Positions 34,889 through 45,900 of a stretch of DNA of 64,000 nt are shown here, in pieces. The notes beneath the pieces are model-generated. The model was not told the DNA's origin, searched no databases, and saw nothing but the letters and a program-made list of their open reading frames with translations. Each line of letters starts with the position of its first letter. Within the stretch, counting starts at the first letter, position 1. Origin of the DNA: Oscillospiraceae bacterium (GTDB lineage Bacteria; Bacillota; Clostridia; Oscillospirales; UBA929); contig WRLU01000008.1 in the NCBI GenBank assembly GCA_009777475.1, positions 1 to 64,000 on the forward strand, in the 5' to 3' direction. Made by a program: the position numbers and the translations under genes.

Positions 34889-36784
34889 GTGGCTAAAAAG
34901 CAATTTAAGACAGATTCCAAACGGATTTTGGATTTAATGATCAACTCTGTGTATACACACCATGAAATTTTTCTGAGAGAACTGATTTCCAATGCCAGCG
35001 ATGCCATTGACAAGCTGTATTACCGTTCGATCTCCGATAATACGGTTGGTTTGGGCCGTCAAGACTATCAAATACTCCTGAAAACAGACAATAAAGCCCG
35101 CACTCTGACTATCTCAGACAATGGTTGCGGGATGAATGGGGATGAATTAGAAGAAAATTTGGGTGTTGTGGCACACAGCGATACCCTCCGCTTTCGTGAT
35201 GAAAAAGGGGATACCCCGGACATCGAAGCTATCGGACGCTTTGGTGTAGGGTTTTATTCCTCATTTATGGTGGCCGGCAAGGTGGAAGTAGTTTCACGCC
35301 CCTTTGGTAAGGATGAGTCATATATATGGTCATCGGAGGGTCCGGGCGGGTATACTATAGGGAAGGCAGGCAAGGAATCCCACGGAACCGACATTATTCT
35401 TTACTTAAAGCAGGATACGGAGGATGAAAACTACGGTAAGTATCTCGACCAATACACTATCAGGCAGCTGGTGGGGAAATATTCAGACTATATCCGCTAT
35501 CCAATTAAAATGGACATAGAAACACAAACGCTGAAGGAGGGTAGCGAGGACGAATATGAAACCATTTCCGAACGAAAAACACTGAACAGCATGGTTCCCA
35601 TTTGGCGCAGGAAAAAGGATGAGCTTTCAGATGATGAGTACCATAGCTTTTACAAATCTAAATTTATGGATTATCAAGCTCCGATTACGGTAATTCACTA
35701 TTCGGTGGAGGGAAGCCTGTCTTACAATGCGCTTTTGTATATACCCTCCTCTCTGCCTCCCAATTATTATTCCAAGGATTTTGAAAAAGGCCTGCAATTG
35801 TATGCAAGCGGTGTTTTAATTTCTGAAAAATGTCCGGAGCTACTCCCTGATTACTTCAGCTTTGCAAGAGGTTTGGTGGATTCCCAGGATATATCGCTTA
35901 ACATTTCGCGTGAAATGATTCAGCATGATCGTCAGCTGAAAACCATGGGTAAAAATATAGCAAAGAAAATAAAAAGTGAGTTGACTCGTCTCCTGGAGAG
36001 CGACAGGGAGGCCTACGAAAAATTCTACAAAGAATTCGGTGTACAGCTCAAATACGGTCTTTATTCGTCATACGGTGCCAACAGGGATGAATTACAGGAT
36101 TTGGTTTTGTTCAAATCCATAGTACAGGATAAAAACATCACCCTTAAGGAGTATGTTGACAATATGCCGGAGGGGCAGAAATATATCTACTATGTATGCG
36201 CTGATACGGCGGCTAAGGCGGCTATGATGCCCCAAACTGAACGAGTTAGGCAGAAGGGTTATGATATTTTGTGCCTTACCGATGATGTGGATGAATTTGC
36301 CATTAAAAGCCTAATGAAATATCAAGATAAGGAATTTCTCTCTGTTTCGGGTCAAGAATTAGATATGGACGATGCCGAGAAGGAGGAAGCAGATAAACTA
36401 AATAAGGAAAACAAAGAGCTTTTGGACTATATGTCCGAGTGCCTGGGTGACAAGGTTGAAAGCGTGGCGGTATCATCGCGTTTAGAACATCATCCTGTCT
36501 GTCTTTCTACAGAGGGGGATATTTCTCTTGAGATGGAAAAAATCCTTTCCGCCATGCCCACGAGCAATTTAGGAGGACTCAAAGCCAAGCGCAAGCTCGA
36601 AATAAACCATAAGCACCCGGTGTTCAAAGCACTCTCAAGCCTTGCAGAAACAGACAAAAGCAGACTGAAAACTTATACCAGCCTGCTCTACACCCAGGCA
36701 TTGCTCGTTGAGGGGCTGCCGATTGAGGATCCGGTTGATTTTTCCAATAAGGTTTGCGGCATGATGGCGGAGCTTGGAGCATAA
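34889..36784 (+). CDS. htpG: chaperone HtpG (Hsp90)
   Basis: HtpG is the bacterial Hsp90, an ATP-driven chaperone dimer. The 631 residues show the N-terminal GHKL ATP site: ELISNASDAIDKL near 31, ISDNGCGM near 80, and GRFGVGFYSSFMVA near 117. The middle domain has the catalytic Arg region SLNISREMIQHDRQL near 340, and the C-terminal dimerisation domain follows. It begins with GTG after a GAGGTG site. The 156 bp between serA and htpG contain no obvious heat-shock inverted repeat. Confidence 0.96.
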   Translation: MAKKQFKTDSKRILDLMINSVYTHHEIFLRELISNASDAIDKLYYRSISDNTVGLGRQDYQILLKTDNKARTLTISDNGCGMNGDELEENLGVVAHSDTLRFRDEKGDTPDIEAIGRFGVGFYSSFMVAGKVEVVSRPFGKDESYIWSSEGPGGYTIGKAGKESHGTDIILYLKQDTEDENYGKYLDQYTIRQLVGKYSDYIRYPIKMDIETQTLKEGSEDEYETISERKTLNSMVPIWRRKKDELSDDEYHSFYKSKFMDYQAPITVIHYSVEGSLSYNALLYIPSSLPPNYYSKDFEKGLQLYASGVLISEKCPELLPDYFSFARGLVDSQDISLNISREMIQHDRQLKTMGKNIAKKIKSELTRLLESDREAYEKFYKEFGVQLKYGLYSSYGANRDELQDLVLFKSIVQDKNITLKEYVDNMPEGQKYIYYVCADTAAKAAMMPQTERVRQKGYDILCLTDDVDEFAIKSLMKYQDKEFLSVSGQELDMDDAEKEEADKLNKENKELLDYMSECLGDKVESVAVSSRLEHHPVCLSTEGDISLEMEKILSAMPTSNLGGLKAKRKLEINHKHPVFKALSSLAETDKSRLKTYTSLLYTQALLVEGLPIEDPVDFSNKVCGMMAELGA

Positions 36785-36825
36785 TAGGTTTTTATGAATT
36801 TTAATAAAAATTTTCGTTTTTGCTC

Positions 36826-36854
36826 TTGACAGCTCTCGATGAAACAGTTAGTAT
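36826..36854 (+). promoter_or_regulatory. promoter of the sugar transport operon
   Basis: TTGACA at 36826-36831 and TAGTAT at 36849-36854, 17 bp apart, 91 bp before the first gene of the ABC transporter operon. Confidence 0.7.
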
Positions 36855-36897
36855 ATAGAGAGTGGCTAAGAAGAGTACCTCGTGGGCTTGTGCTGTG

Positions 36898-36911
36898 TGT
36901 AAACGCTAACC
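36898..36911 (+). promoter_or_regulatory. cre-like operator
   Basis: TGTAAACGCTAACC differs at one position from the catabolite-response consensus TGNAARCGNWWWCA. It lies downstream of the promoter and upstream of the first gene, where a LacI-family repressor such as CcpA would act as a roadblock. Assignment by pattern only; a specific sugar regulator is possible. Confidence 0.45.
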
Positions 36912-36945
36912 CTGAGAGGTGTCCAAAATTGAGGAGGAAAAAAGA

Positions 36946-38448
36946 ATGAAACTGCGTATTTCCATGATCGCCTTGGTTGCCGCTATGGCGGTACTTATGG
37001 CACTTACAATGACAGCATGTCAGTCGGACGAGGGTAATGATGCCGAGGATGAGCCTAGGCCAACGGTAGAGGTTGGTGATGAGGGTATAGTGTTTGATGG
37101 CGAAGAAAGAGTTCCCGACCCCAATCTCAGCGCGACCATTGGGATAGGTATATGGCCGCAGGAACACGAGGCCCAGGATGTTGCCATGCACAAGGCTATT
37201 GTGGATGACATGCTAGAATATTTTCCCAACGTTAAGTGCGAACCAGCATTTTATGCATATGAACCGGAAACATATACACCCATGGCGCAAGGCGGGAGAG
37301 CACCGACTATTTTCCAGCCCTGGCTTACCGAGCCTAAGCGTTTGATTGCCGCCGGAATTGTTGGCGATATTACAGATGAGCTTGGTCCTGACGGTGTGAA
37401 CTGGGCGAGGTATATGACTGAGAGCTATAGAAACATTTTGTCTGACAGCGAGGGCAGGATTTATGGAATTCCGCGGGACTCGTATGCGTTGGGTATGTAC
37501 ATCAACATCAACTTGTTTGAGCGAGCAGGCTTAGTGGATGCAAATGGCTTGCCCCAATACCCCAAAACCTTTGAGGAATTGTCCGTGGCCGCAAAAAAAA
37601 TTAAAGACGAAGCCGGGGTTGCGGGTTTTTGCTTGGTTGGTGCTGGTGCGCGTGCCGGAATGGAATTTACGAATGTGGCTTGGAATTTTGGTGCGGAGTT
37701 ACTCTATCAGGACGAGGGTACCGGGAAATGGATGGCAGGGCTGAACTCGGAAGAAGCTGTCGCCGCGTTGCAATGGCTCAAGGATCTGAAGTGGGAATAT
37801 GATGCCATTACCGATGACCCGCTTATGGAGACACAGGAAAAGGCATGCAATAAAGTAGGTACCGGGCTGGCGGCTATGTGCTTTGGGGCAAATGACTGGG
37901 TTAATGTACCGACAAAAACAGCAGGCCTTGACCCCTTGAAATTCGCACTTGTACCCGTTCCAAAGGGCCCTAACGGTGATCAGTATCTGCTGGGCGGTGG
38001 TACTACGTATATGTTCGCACCCAATGCTACATCCGATGAAAAAATTGCCGCCCTGCGCTATATTGAGTTTATGGGCAAGGCTCCGGTTGCTACCAAAGAG
38101 GCATTTGAGGGCTTGAAGAATGATGCTAAAAAGAATCTGGAATCCGGAATACCGATTATTCCGCGTATCCCTGCTTGGAATAACCCTAATTATGATAAAA
38201 TGGAGAAGGCCGCCCAAGAAGCCTATCGTAAGGAACAGGGTATTGATATGAGGCTGTATCAGGATTACTATGATGCGGTTGAGGTAGGCCTTAGGGCAGA
38301 GCCGACATATCTGGCGCAGGAAATGTACGCCGAGCTTGGCAGGGCTATTTCCAAGGTTTTGCGCGAGGAGGACAGGGACTGTAAGGACGTGCTTGACACT
38401 GCCCAGGAAAAATATCAAGGTTACTTAGACAATGATGTTAATGTATAA
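36946..38448 (+). CDS. sugar ABC transporter substrate-binding lipoprotein
   Basis: Extracellular solute-binding protein of the carbohydrate (family 1) type. A lipoprotein signal ends in the lipobox-like LTMTAC with the lipid-bearing Cys at about residue 25, followed by an acidic linker. The mature part has the expected pattern of the family, with an IYGIPRDSYALGMYINI segment and a late GTTYMFAPNATSDEKIAALRYIEF segment. The ATG at 36946 is chosen because GAGGAGG precedes it and the signal peptide starts there. The two permeases, a GH65 and a GH95 enzyme follow, so the ligand is likely a di- or oligosaccharide. No ATPase is encoded nearby; a shared one is expected. Confidence 0.9.
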   Translation: MKLRISMIALVAAMAVLMALTMTACQSDEGNDAEDEPRPTVEVGDEGIVFDGEERVPDPNLSATIGIGIWPQEHEAQDVAMHKAIVDDMLEYFPNVKCEPAFYAYEPETYTPMAQGGRAPTIFQPWLTEPKRLIAAGIVGDITDELGPDGVNWARYMTESYRNILSDSEGRIYGIPRDSYALGMYININLFERAGLVDANGLPQYPKTFEELSVAAKKIKDEAGVAGFCLVGAGARAGMEFTNVAWNFGAELLYQDEGTGKWMAGLNSEEAVAALQWLKDLKWEYDAITDDPLMETQEKACNKVGTGLAAMCFGANDWVNVPTKTAGLDPLKFALVPVPKGPNGDQYLLGGGTTYMFAPNATSDEKIAALRYIEFMGKAPVATKEAFEGLKNDAKKNLESGIPIIPRIPAWNNPNYDKMEKAAQEAYRKEQGIDMRLYQDYYDAVEVGLRAEPTYLAQEMYAELGRAISKVLREEDRDCKDVLDTAQEKYQGYLDNDVNV

Positions 38449-38511
38449 CGGCTGTAGCCGTCAGCAAAAAATCGGATTTCCCGGATCTATCCGGGGTGTG
38501 TAACACCCCGG
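38448..38511 (+). promoter_or_regulatory. intercistronic hairpins after the binding-protein gene
   Basis: ACGGCT/AGCCGT directly at the stop codon and CCGGGGTGT/ACACCCCGG at 38491-38511. Neither has a T-run. Such stems commonly protect the binding-protein part of the message, so that more binding protein than permease is made. Confidence 0.6.
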
Positions 38512-38557
38512 GAGAGCTGGGGGGTAGGGTAAAATTGAGAGATTAGGCGGTGAGTCG

Positions 38558-39451
38558 ATGCAGCACTCTAAGAGGTATTGGGCGGTCAAGAGCCATACCA
38601 TGAGTTGGCTTATTATATTGCCTAGCGTTGTTTTGTTCGGGTTTTTCATGTGGGCACCTCTCTTGGAAAGCATTAGGATGAGCTTTTCAGAGGTCAGGGG
38701 AGCCGAATATGTGAGGTTTTTGTGGTTTGACAACTACATATCGGTTTTCAATGACCCCGACTTCGGCTTTGCCATGCGAAATAATCTCATGTACGCGTTT
38801 TGGTCATTGGTGCTTGGGTTTGTAATCCCGATTATCATGGCTATGCTGATTGGCGAGGCGGCAAGAGGCCGCAGCTTTCTCCGCACCGCGGCATACTTCC
38901 CTAATATCATGCCGGGACTGGCGGCTATTATGCTGTGGCAGTTTTTCTTTACTGCCAGCAAAAACGGTGTATTGAATTCCATTGTATCCGCCTTTGGCGG
39001 GGAACCGAAGGAGTGGCTCACACCAGAGCTTGTGATTCCTGTCATAATTGTCATTATGACATGGAAGGGTGCGGGGGCAACTATGCTGATTTACATGGCG
39101 GGGCTTGCCGGGATTAACCCTGAGCTGTATGAGGCTGCCACTATTGACGGTGCGGGTGTTTTACGGAGGATACGGCACATTACCCTGCCGGCACTCTTCA
39201 ATCTGGCAAATACCCTGCTGATTTTGCAGGTTATTGCCGTGTTTCAGATAATGTACGAGCCTATGGTTCTGGGCAGGGGGGTACCCGAGGACTCGATATC
39301 CCTTATGCAACTGGTCTGGAAATACGCCTTCCAGTCTAGCGGATTTGAAAACGGTAAGGCGGCGGCTGTTTCAGTTCTTATCTCGGTTCTGCTGATTGTC
39401 TTCACCCTGCTGTACAGAAAGCTAAGCACACGTTCTAACGACTGGTCGTAA
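38558..39451 (+). CDS. sugar ABC transporter permease, MalF-like
   Basis: Membrane subunit of a carbohydrate importer, 297 residues with six predicted membrane helices. The conserved EAA loop that docks the ATPase reads EAATIDGAGVLRRIRHITLP near residue 190. N-terminal helix and ILPSVVLFGFFMWAPLLESIRMSF are typical of the MalF/UgpA group. It starts with ATG after a weak site, and is second in the operon between the binding protein and the MalG-like gene. Confidence 0.93.
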   Translation: MQHSKRYWAVKSHTMSWLIILPSVVLFGFFMWAPLLESIRMSFSEVRGAEYVRFLWFDNYISVFNDPDFGFAMRNNLMYAFWSLVLGFVIPIIMAMLIGEAARGRSFLRTAAYFPNIMPGLAAIMLWQFFFTASKNGVLNSIVSAFGGEPKEWLTPELVIPVIIVIMTWKGAGATMLIYMAGLAGINPELYEAATIDGAGVLRRIRHITLPALFNLANTLLILQVIAVFQIMYEPMVLGRGVPEDSISLMQLVWKYAFQSSGFENGKAAAVSVLISVLLIVFTLLYRKLSTRSNDWS

Positions 39452-39467
39452 GGGGAGGCTGAAGGAT

Positions 39468-40355
39468 ATGAGTAATAAATTGGAACGCACCGGGGTTATC
39501 CGTGAGTTTGATGTTAAAACGCCTCGTGTGAAGGCTGGCATTGCTTTTATATACTTGGCTTGTGCCGTGATAGTGGTCATTTCGCTTTATCCCCTTGTTT
39601 GGGCATTCCTTTCGGGCTTCAAGACCTATACTGAGTTTATGACTACTGGGGCTTTTTTGCCGGAAAACTTTGACTTGGCTCAATATGTGACCACATGGAA
39701 GGAATTGAAGTTTACAAAGAATTACTTAAACTCCCTCTGGTCGGTGGCAGGGTCGGTTGTTTGCGCTTTGGTTTTTAACGGTGTTTTGGCGTATGGGCTT
39801 TCAATTTTGAAGCCTAAAGGCTATAAGCTTGTTTTGGCACTGGTTATGATCTCCCTTTTGATTCCGGCAACAACCAGCTTGGTTCCGCTCTTCTTTAACA
39901 TTACGCGTATTGGTCTGGTTATCCCGACTTTCTCAGAGTTCTTCTGGCCACTTTGGCTAGCCACGGGTGCCATGCCTTTCTTTGTGGTCCTGTTTAAGCA
40001 GTTCTTTGATGATTTCCCGAAGTCTATAATTGAGGCAAGCCGTATTGATGGTTGCGGCTCTTTGCAAGTTTTTTACCGGATTGTCATGCCGATGTCCAAG
40101 CCGATTTGCGTTGTTGTAGCGATATACGCCATAAACGGCGCGTGGTCGGATTTCCTGTTGCCTTACCTAATCTTGCGCGGGTCACCCTGGGAAACGGTTA
40201 TGGTTCAGCTCTTTACTTACCAGCAGGCTTCACATGTTAACGAGATAGTTATATTGCGAGCCGTTGTTTTTGCGGTAATTCCGCCGATTTTACTGTTCCT
40301 GGCTTTCCAGAAGCAGCTCACCCAGAACTTAGTAAGCTCTGGCATAAAGGGTTGA
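39468..40355 (+). CDS. sugar ABC transporter permease, MalG-like
   Basis: Second membrane subunit of the same importer, 295 residues with six helices. Its EAA loop is EASRIDGCGSLQVFYRIVMP near residue 188, followed by MSKPICVVVAIYAINGAW, as in MalG/UgpE proteins. It starts 16 bp after the first permease with a GGGGAGG site, and the GH65 gene follows after 33 bp. Together they form a complete transmembrane pair. Confidence 0.93.
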   Translation: MSNKLERTGVIREFDVKTPRVKAGIAFIYLACAVIVVISLYPLVWAFLSGFKTYTEFMTTGAFLPENFDLAQYVTTWKELKFTKNYLNSLWSVAGSVVCALVFNGVLAYGLSILKPKGYKLVLALVMISLLIPATTSLVPLFFNITRIGLVIPTFSEFFWPLWLATGAMPFFVVLFKQFFDDFPKSIIEASRIDGCGSLQVFYRIVMPMSKPICVVVAIYAINGAWSDFLLPYLILRGSPWETVMVQLFTYQQASHVNEIVILRAVVFAVIPPILLFLAFQKQLTQNLVSSGIKG

Positions 40356-40388
40356 TGCCCTATTTCAAAATACGAGGGAGGATTATTT

Positions 40389-42695
40389 GTGGCAAAGGTT
40401 GCGGACAAATATTTTGAAACACATCCATGGAAAATCATTGAGAGAGGGTTTAACCCATCTTATTCGCGTGTAAGTGAGGCGATTTTCGCCCTATCCAATG
40501 AAAGCTTGGGTCTGAGGGGTTATTTTGACGAGGACGAGGAAGGGCTGGATTCCCTTCGCGGCTCGTATATCAATGGGGTATATGAATATGAAGATTTACA
40601 GAATTCTTATAAGGGGATTATAAACAGACGCCATTTTATGATTCCAACGGTCGACTGGCTGAAGACCAAAATCAAGGTTGATGGCAAACGGCTTAATTTA
40701 GCGATCAATAAATTCGAGAATTTTACTCGCATTTTGGACATGGAGGCGGGTACACTTGAGCGTAGCTTTGTCTGGCGTACAAAAACCGGAAAGGCACTCA
40801 AGATTACATTCCTGCGCTTTCTTGATATGCTTCACCCCGAACGTGCGTATCAGAGGCTTACCTTGGAGGCACTGAACTTTTCAGGGGAAATTGAATTAGA
40901 AACCGGCCTGAGCTTCCACTTGGAGCACGAGATGAAAGAAGAAAATTTTTGGAATCCGGTGCGCCGCTCCACAGGCGACAACAGCTGTGCTATTCAGTGC
41001 CGCACTACCTACTCGGGGCAAGAGGTCTTTGCTGCGGCACAGGTGTCGGTGTCGGTTCCGGTTACCACACAGGGTATGGAGCATGGAAGACTGGTTAAGC
41101 TAGGGGTATCTCTGCCGGTGGATCAGGGCAAGCCCATTGAAATAGATAAGTCTGTGGTTGTGCTGTTTGACGAAACTGAGCGGGACGAGCTTTGGCTTTC
41201 CGGGCAAAAGCTTTTTGAAAAAGCTCAGGCTGTTTCCTTGGGCGAGGCACTGGCGGCACAGAGGAAATATTGGAAAGAACATTGGAGTACCTCTGATATT
41301 CAGATTATGTCTGCCGATGATTCGGTTAGGGAGTGCGTGGAGCAGGAACAGCAGGGAATACGTTTTTGCATTTTTCAAATGGCACAAACCTACCGCGGAG
41401 GCCATGAGAAGCATAATATAGGGGCAAAGGGGCTCACCGGTGAGGCATATAACGGCCACGCTTTTTGGGATACAGAGGCTTGTTGTCTGCCGTTTTATCT
41501 CTTTACAAACCCAATAGCGGCAAAGAGTCTGCTTATGTTCCGTTACAACACCCTTGGTCAGGCAAAAAAACGTTCAAGGATGCTAGACTGCGAGGGTGCC
41601 TGTTATCCGGTGGCAACACTGAACGGCGAGGAAGCCTGCAATCTGTGGCAACACGCATCGCTTCAGCCCCAGCCTAGCACGGCGGTTGCCTATGGCATTT
41701 GGCACTATGTTCATCTAACCGGGGATGTTGATTTCCTTTGGGAATATGGTGCGGAAATGCTGATTGAAATATCCAGATACCTCAAAAGCCGCGCAAATCA
41801 GAATCCAAAAACTAAAAAATACGGCTATTACGGAGTTATGGGTCCTGATGAGTTTAAGTTAATGGTAAATAATAACGCATACACCAACTATATGGGAATG
41901 CGTAGCCTACAATATGCTGTGGAGGCCCTTGCCATGATGCAGAGGGAAAAGCCAGCCCGGTACGAGGATTTAACAATCAAAACCGAGCTGACTCCCGAAG
42001 AGATTGCAGTCTGGCAGGAGTATGCCGACAATATGTACATACCTCGCACCGAAGAGGGCTTGATTGAGCAGAATGACGGCTTCTTTGAGCTTCCCCACAC
42101 CGACATAAACGCTATTCATATGTCGGAGTTTCCTTTGTACAGCAACTGGTCATATGACCGTATTTACCGCACGGATATGATTAAGCAACCTGATGTGCTT
42201 ATGCTTCTGTATCTCTACAACAGCACCTTCTCATTGGAAGAAAAGCGGGTTAACTATGAGTATTATGAGCCGCGGACCATCCATGAATCCTCGCTTTCGC
42301 CCTCTATCCACTCAGTTTTGGCGTGTGAGCTTTCCAAAATGGATGAGGCAGTCAAGTTTTTTGGCTATGCTACGCGCTTGGATTTAGACAATTATAACCG
42401 TAACACCCGGGAGGGTCTGCATACAACTAGCATTGCCATGGCGTGGATAAATATTGTTTACGGCTTTGGCGGCTTGAGGAGTGACGGCGATGTGCTTGCC
42501 TTTGCCCCGCGTATGCCCGAGCGTTGGGGGGAAGTGAAGTTTTCCCTTACTTACAAGGAACGTTTAATCGGCGTGTCTATACAAAAGGATAAAACTAAAT
42601 TCTCCCTCAGATATGGCGACCCACTGGATTTACAGATTTACGGCAATCCCTATGTGCTGAACAAAAAAGGCATAGAGGTTGCAACGAGCCAGTAA
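40389..42695 (+). CDS. GH65 family disaccharide phosphorylase
   Basis: Cytoplasmic glycoside hydrolase family 65 enzyme of 768 residues with no signal peptide. Members split alpha-glucosides such as maltose, trehalose, kojibiose or nigerose with phosphate, giving beta-glucose 1-phosphate. An N-terminal beta-sandwich domain (about 1-270) precedes the alpha/alpha barrel. Signature sites are AYNGHAFWDTE near 345, the acid Glu in YGVMGPDEFK near 480, and IKQPDVLMLLYLY plus YYEPRTIHESSLSPSIHS near 600-640. Which sugar it uses cannot be read from sequence. It is last in the transporter operon and so probably processes the imported sugar. No beta-phosphoglucomutase is nearby. It starts with GTG. Confidence 0.9.
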   Translation: MAKVADKYFETHPWKIIERGFNPSYSRVSEAIFALSNESLGLRGYFDEDEEGLDSLRGSYINGVYEYEDLQNSYKGIINRRHFMIPTVDWLKTKIKVDGKRLNLAINKFENFTRILDMEAGTLERSFVWRTKTGKALKITFLRFLDMLHPERAYQRLTLEALNFSGEIELETGLSFHLEHEMKEENFWNPVRRSTGDNSCAIQCRTTYSGQEVFAAAQVSVSVPVTTQGMEHGRLVKLGVSLPVDQGKPIEIDKSVVVLFDETERDELWLSGQKLFEKAQAVSLGEALAAQRKYWKEHWSTSDIQIMSADDSVRECVEQEQQGIRFCIFQMAQTYRGGHEKHNIGAKGLTGEAYNGHAFWDTEACCLPFYLFTNPIAAKSLLMFRYNTLGQAKKRSRMLDCEGACYPVATLNGEEACNLWQHASLQPQPSTAVAYGIWHYVHLTGDVDFLWEYGAEMLIEISRYLKSRANQNPKTKKYGYYGVMGPDEFKLMVNNNAYTNYMGMRSLQYAVEALAMMQREKPARYEDLTIKTELTPEEIAVWQEYADNMYIPRTEEGLIEQNDGFFELPHTDINAIHMSEFPLYSNWSYDRIYRTDMIKQPDVLMLLYLYNSTFSLEEKRVNYEYYEPRTIHESSLSPSIHSVLACELSKMDEAVKFFGYATRLDLDNYNRNTREGLHTTSIAMAWINIVYGFGGLRSDGDVLAFAPRMPERWGEVKFSLTYKERLIGVSIQKDKTKFSLRYGDPLDLQIYGNPYVLNKKGIEVATSQ

Positions 42696-42704
42696 AGCAA
42701 TGCG

Positions 42705-42745
42705 GCGGCTGTCTTTCCGTAGAGGGAAGGATAGCCGCTTGTTTT
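42705..42745 (+). terminator. terminator of the transporter-GH65 operon
   Basis: A 14-bp stem (GCGGCTGTCTTTCC with near-perfect complement, loop around GTAGAG) followed by TTGTTTTT, directly after the GH65 stop. Confidence 0.85.
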
Positions 42746-42842
42746 TGCCCAGTACCCGATAAAACCGATAGCGATGTGTGCGGAATAAGTAGAGGCTTAC
42801 CTGGGGGAGAGAAATCTAAATGGGAGGCTTGGCGGCTGAGAT

Positions 42843-42871
42843 TTGACATAAAGAAGCGGCAGTGGTATCAT
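42843..42871 (+). promoter_or_regulatory. promoter of the GH95 gene
   Basis: TTGACA at 42843-42848 and TATCAT at 42866-42871 with a 17-bp spacer, 35 bp before the start codon. With the terminator at 42705 it shows that the GH95 gene is transcribed on its own. Confidence 0.7.
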
Positions 42872-42905
42872 TTAAGAAGGAGTGAAAAAAACAGGAGGGA
42901 TTGAT

Positions 42906-45900
42906 ATGTTTAAAAAAGTTCTTGCCATTTTCGTTTTGACCGCATTGGTTTGCGGTCTATTTTCCTTGGCGGTTCCTTTGCCGCCTGTTGCCGGGGCGGC
43001 AACTCAGCCGCCATTACGTCTCAGGTATGATAGTCCTGCCGATTTGGAAAAATGGGAGCAGGAAGCCCTTCCCTTGGGTAATGGGCGCATGGGAGCCATG
43101 GTGTTCGGCGGGATAGCCGAGGATCGCATACAGATCAACGAGCATACTGTCTGGTCGGGTGGCCCGGGCGCTCTTGCTAATTACTCCCAGGCGAGACTTG
43201 GCAGCAGGGGCAGCTCAACGGTTAAGAATGCTTTAGAAGCCCTTCAGGATTCCATTCAGAGCAAGGTCAGCAATCTTTCCGGCGGGGATTACCCTGGTTA
43301 CTACCCAAATGAGGAGTATTTGGGGGACAGAGGCTTGGCATTGCAGGAACAAAGCCTTTTAGAGCAGCTCGAAGGCAATAGGGGAGGGAGCTTCGGATCA
43401 TATCAGACGCTAGGGGATATTTGGATAAATGACCCCGTTTACTCAAAGGCAAGGGTTAGCGGCTACTCGGCAAGCCATGAGCCGGGCAATGCGGGTGAAC
43501 GCTCGGGCAACTTGTTTGACGGCAACACCGCAACCAAATACTACGCGGGAGACAATCCTCCCATGCCCATAGTCTTTACCTGGAGTTACGACAAAGCAAT
43601 TACCGCCCAAGCTTACGCAATAGGCTCGGGTAACGATGTACCGGAACGCGATCCAATGGTTTGGGTGCTTGAAGGGGGCAACAGCGCGTCAGGCCCATGG
43701 AACACGCTCAATACGCAAGACAGGGCTGAGCACTTTGCCAATAGAGGCACGCTATATACCTTTGGCATTGCTTCCGGCAACCAAGGTAGCTATCGGTATT
43801 ACAGGCTAACGGTTACCGCCACAGGCGGGTCGCCGTTGCAGTTCTCTGAAATACAGCTAAACGAAACAGGGCAAGCAGTACCTCCCCAAGCTTCTTCTTA
43901 CGAACGCTGGCTAGATATAGACAGCGCCGTTGCGGGTGAACAGTTCACTGTTGGAGGCGTTACATATACCAAGGAATATTTTATCAGCAACCCGGGCAAT
44001 ATCATGGCTATCAGGATGGCGGCAAGTCAACAAGGTGCCCTTACTCGTGACATTGAGATCAGAACACCCCAGCCTGCCGTAACAATAACATCTTCCGGAA
44101 ATACAATTACCATGCAGGGTTGCCCCGGTGACCATAGCCAGCCAGACCGTCTGCTATTTGCTAAACAGGTCAGGGTCATAAATACCGGAGGAACTGTTGA
44201 GGCAAGCGGTAGCACAATTAAGGTTTCAGGTGCCGACTCGATGCTTATCTTAATGAGTGCAGGGAGCAACTATTTTCAGCAAACAGATGGCAGCGACAAT
44301 TACTTTTACACCCAGGATCCGGATGTTGTTTTGTCTGCCGTAAGTAGCCGTGTAAATACAGCATCCGCAAGCAACTATTGGCAGCTAAAGGATGCGCACA
44401 CATCTGATTATAAGGAATTGTTTGACCGTGTAAAGCTGAATCTTAACAATGCTGCTGAGGTAAATAGCATGACCACCGATGTTCTGCGGTCGAGATACCC
44501 CAGCGGCAACACTGCCGCTCAAAATAGCTACCTTGAAATTCTGTACTACCAATTTGGACGATATCTGCTAATTTCTTCATCAAGAGCCGGTCCCGGTTCG
44601 CTTCCTGCCAATTTGCAAGGAATTTGGGCGGATGGTCTGACCCCGCCGTGGGCATCTGATTACCACGCAAACATCAACGTACAGATGAACTACTGGCCGG
44701 CTCACCAGGCAAATCTTTCGGAGTGCGCAGAGCCTATGGTCGGGTTCATCAAAAGCCTTGTGAAGCGCGGCGAACAGACAGCACAGCATTTTCACCGCAA
44801 CCCAAACGGCGGAAATGTCAGGGGCTGGACTACTTACCATGAAAATAACATATGGGGGTTTGCCGCACCATCCTCCGGATGGCATCAGGGATTTTATTTT
44901 CCTGCGGCGGCGGCATGGCTGTGTCAGGATTTGTGGGAACAGTATCAATTTACCCAGAATATCAGTTTTTTGGAGGCCAATTATGACGCCATGCTACAGG
45001 CCGCACTATTTTGGGTTGACACTCTCTGGACAGACAGCCGTGACGGCAGTCTTGTTGCCAATCCGGGATTTTCTCCCGAGCATGGCGCATTTTCGCTAGG
45101 GGTTTCTTCTGATCAGGCAATCATCTGGGAGTTATTTGACATGGTGGAAAAGGCAAGCGGCGTTCTTGGATTGGCTTCTGCCGAGCTTAATCAGGTCAAG
45201 GAGGCCAAAGCCAGACTACATCTACCTCAAATAGGATCACAGGGCCACTATCTTGAATGGAAAGATGAACAAAGCATGGATATTACTGGCAACGACAATC
45301 CTGCCGGGCTTCGTAAAATTAACGGTGACGCGCAAGTTGGCCTGGGCGGCAAGCATCGGCACGTTAACCAGCTTCACGGACTGCACCCAGGCACATTAGC
45401 GATAGCTGGGCGTCCCGAAGACACAGAAAATCTTACCGCTATGCAAAAAACGCTTGAAACACGCGGTGATGGCGGTACCGGTTGGAGTATGGCTTGGAAA
45501 ATTAATTTCTGGGCACGCCTACGCAACGGCAACCGCGCCGGAGCTATGGTCAATCAGATTATTCAGAATTCAACCCTTCCCAACTTGTTTGACACTCATC
45601 CTCCTTTCCAGATTGACGGCAATTTTGGTGCCGCCGCCGGAATTAGCGAAATGATGCTTCAAAGCCAGGGCGGCTCAATTGACTTATTGCCATCTATTCC
45701 GAGTATGTGGGATAACGGTTCGGTTTCCGGATTGAAAGCCCGGGGCAATTTTGAGGTTGATATGGCCTGGGCTAACCAAAAACTACAAATAGCCGATATA
45801 AAAGCTATTTCTGGCGGAAGATGTGTTTTGAGTTATGAGGGTCTTGGCAATTTGCAATTTGTCAATTTTGCTATAGAGAAAATTGACAACGATACAATTT

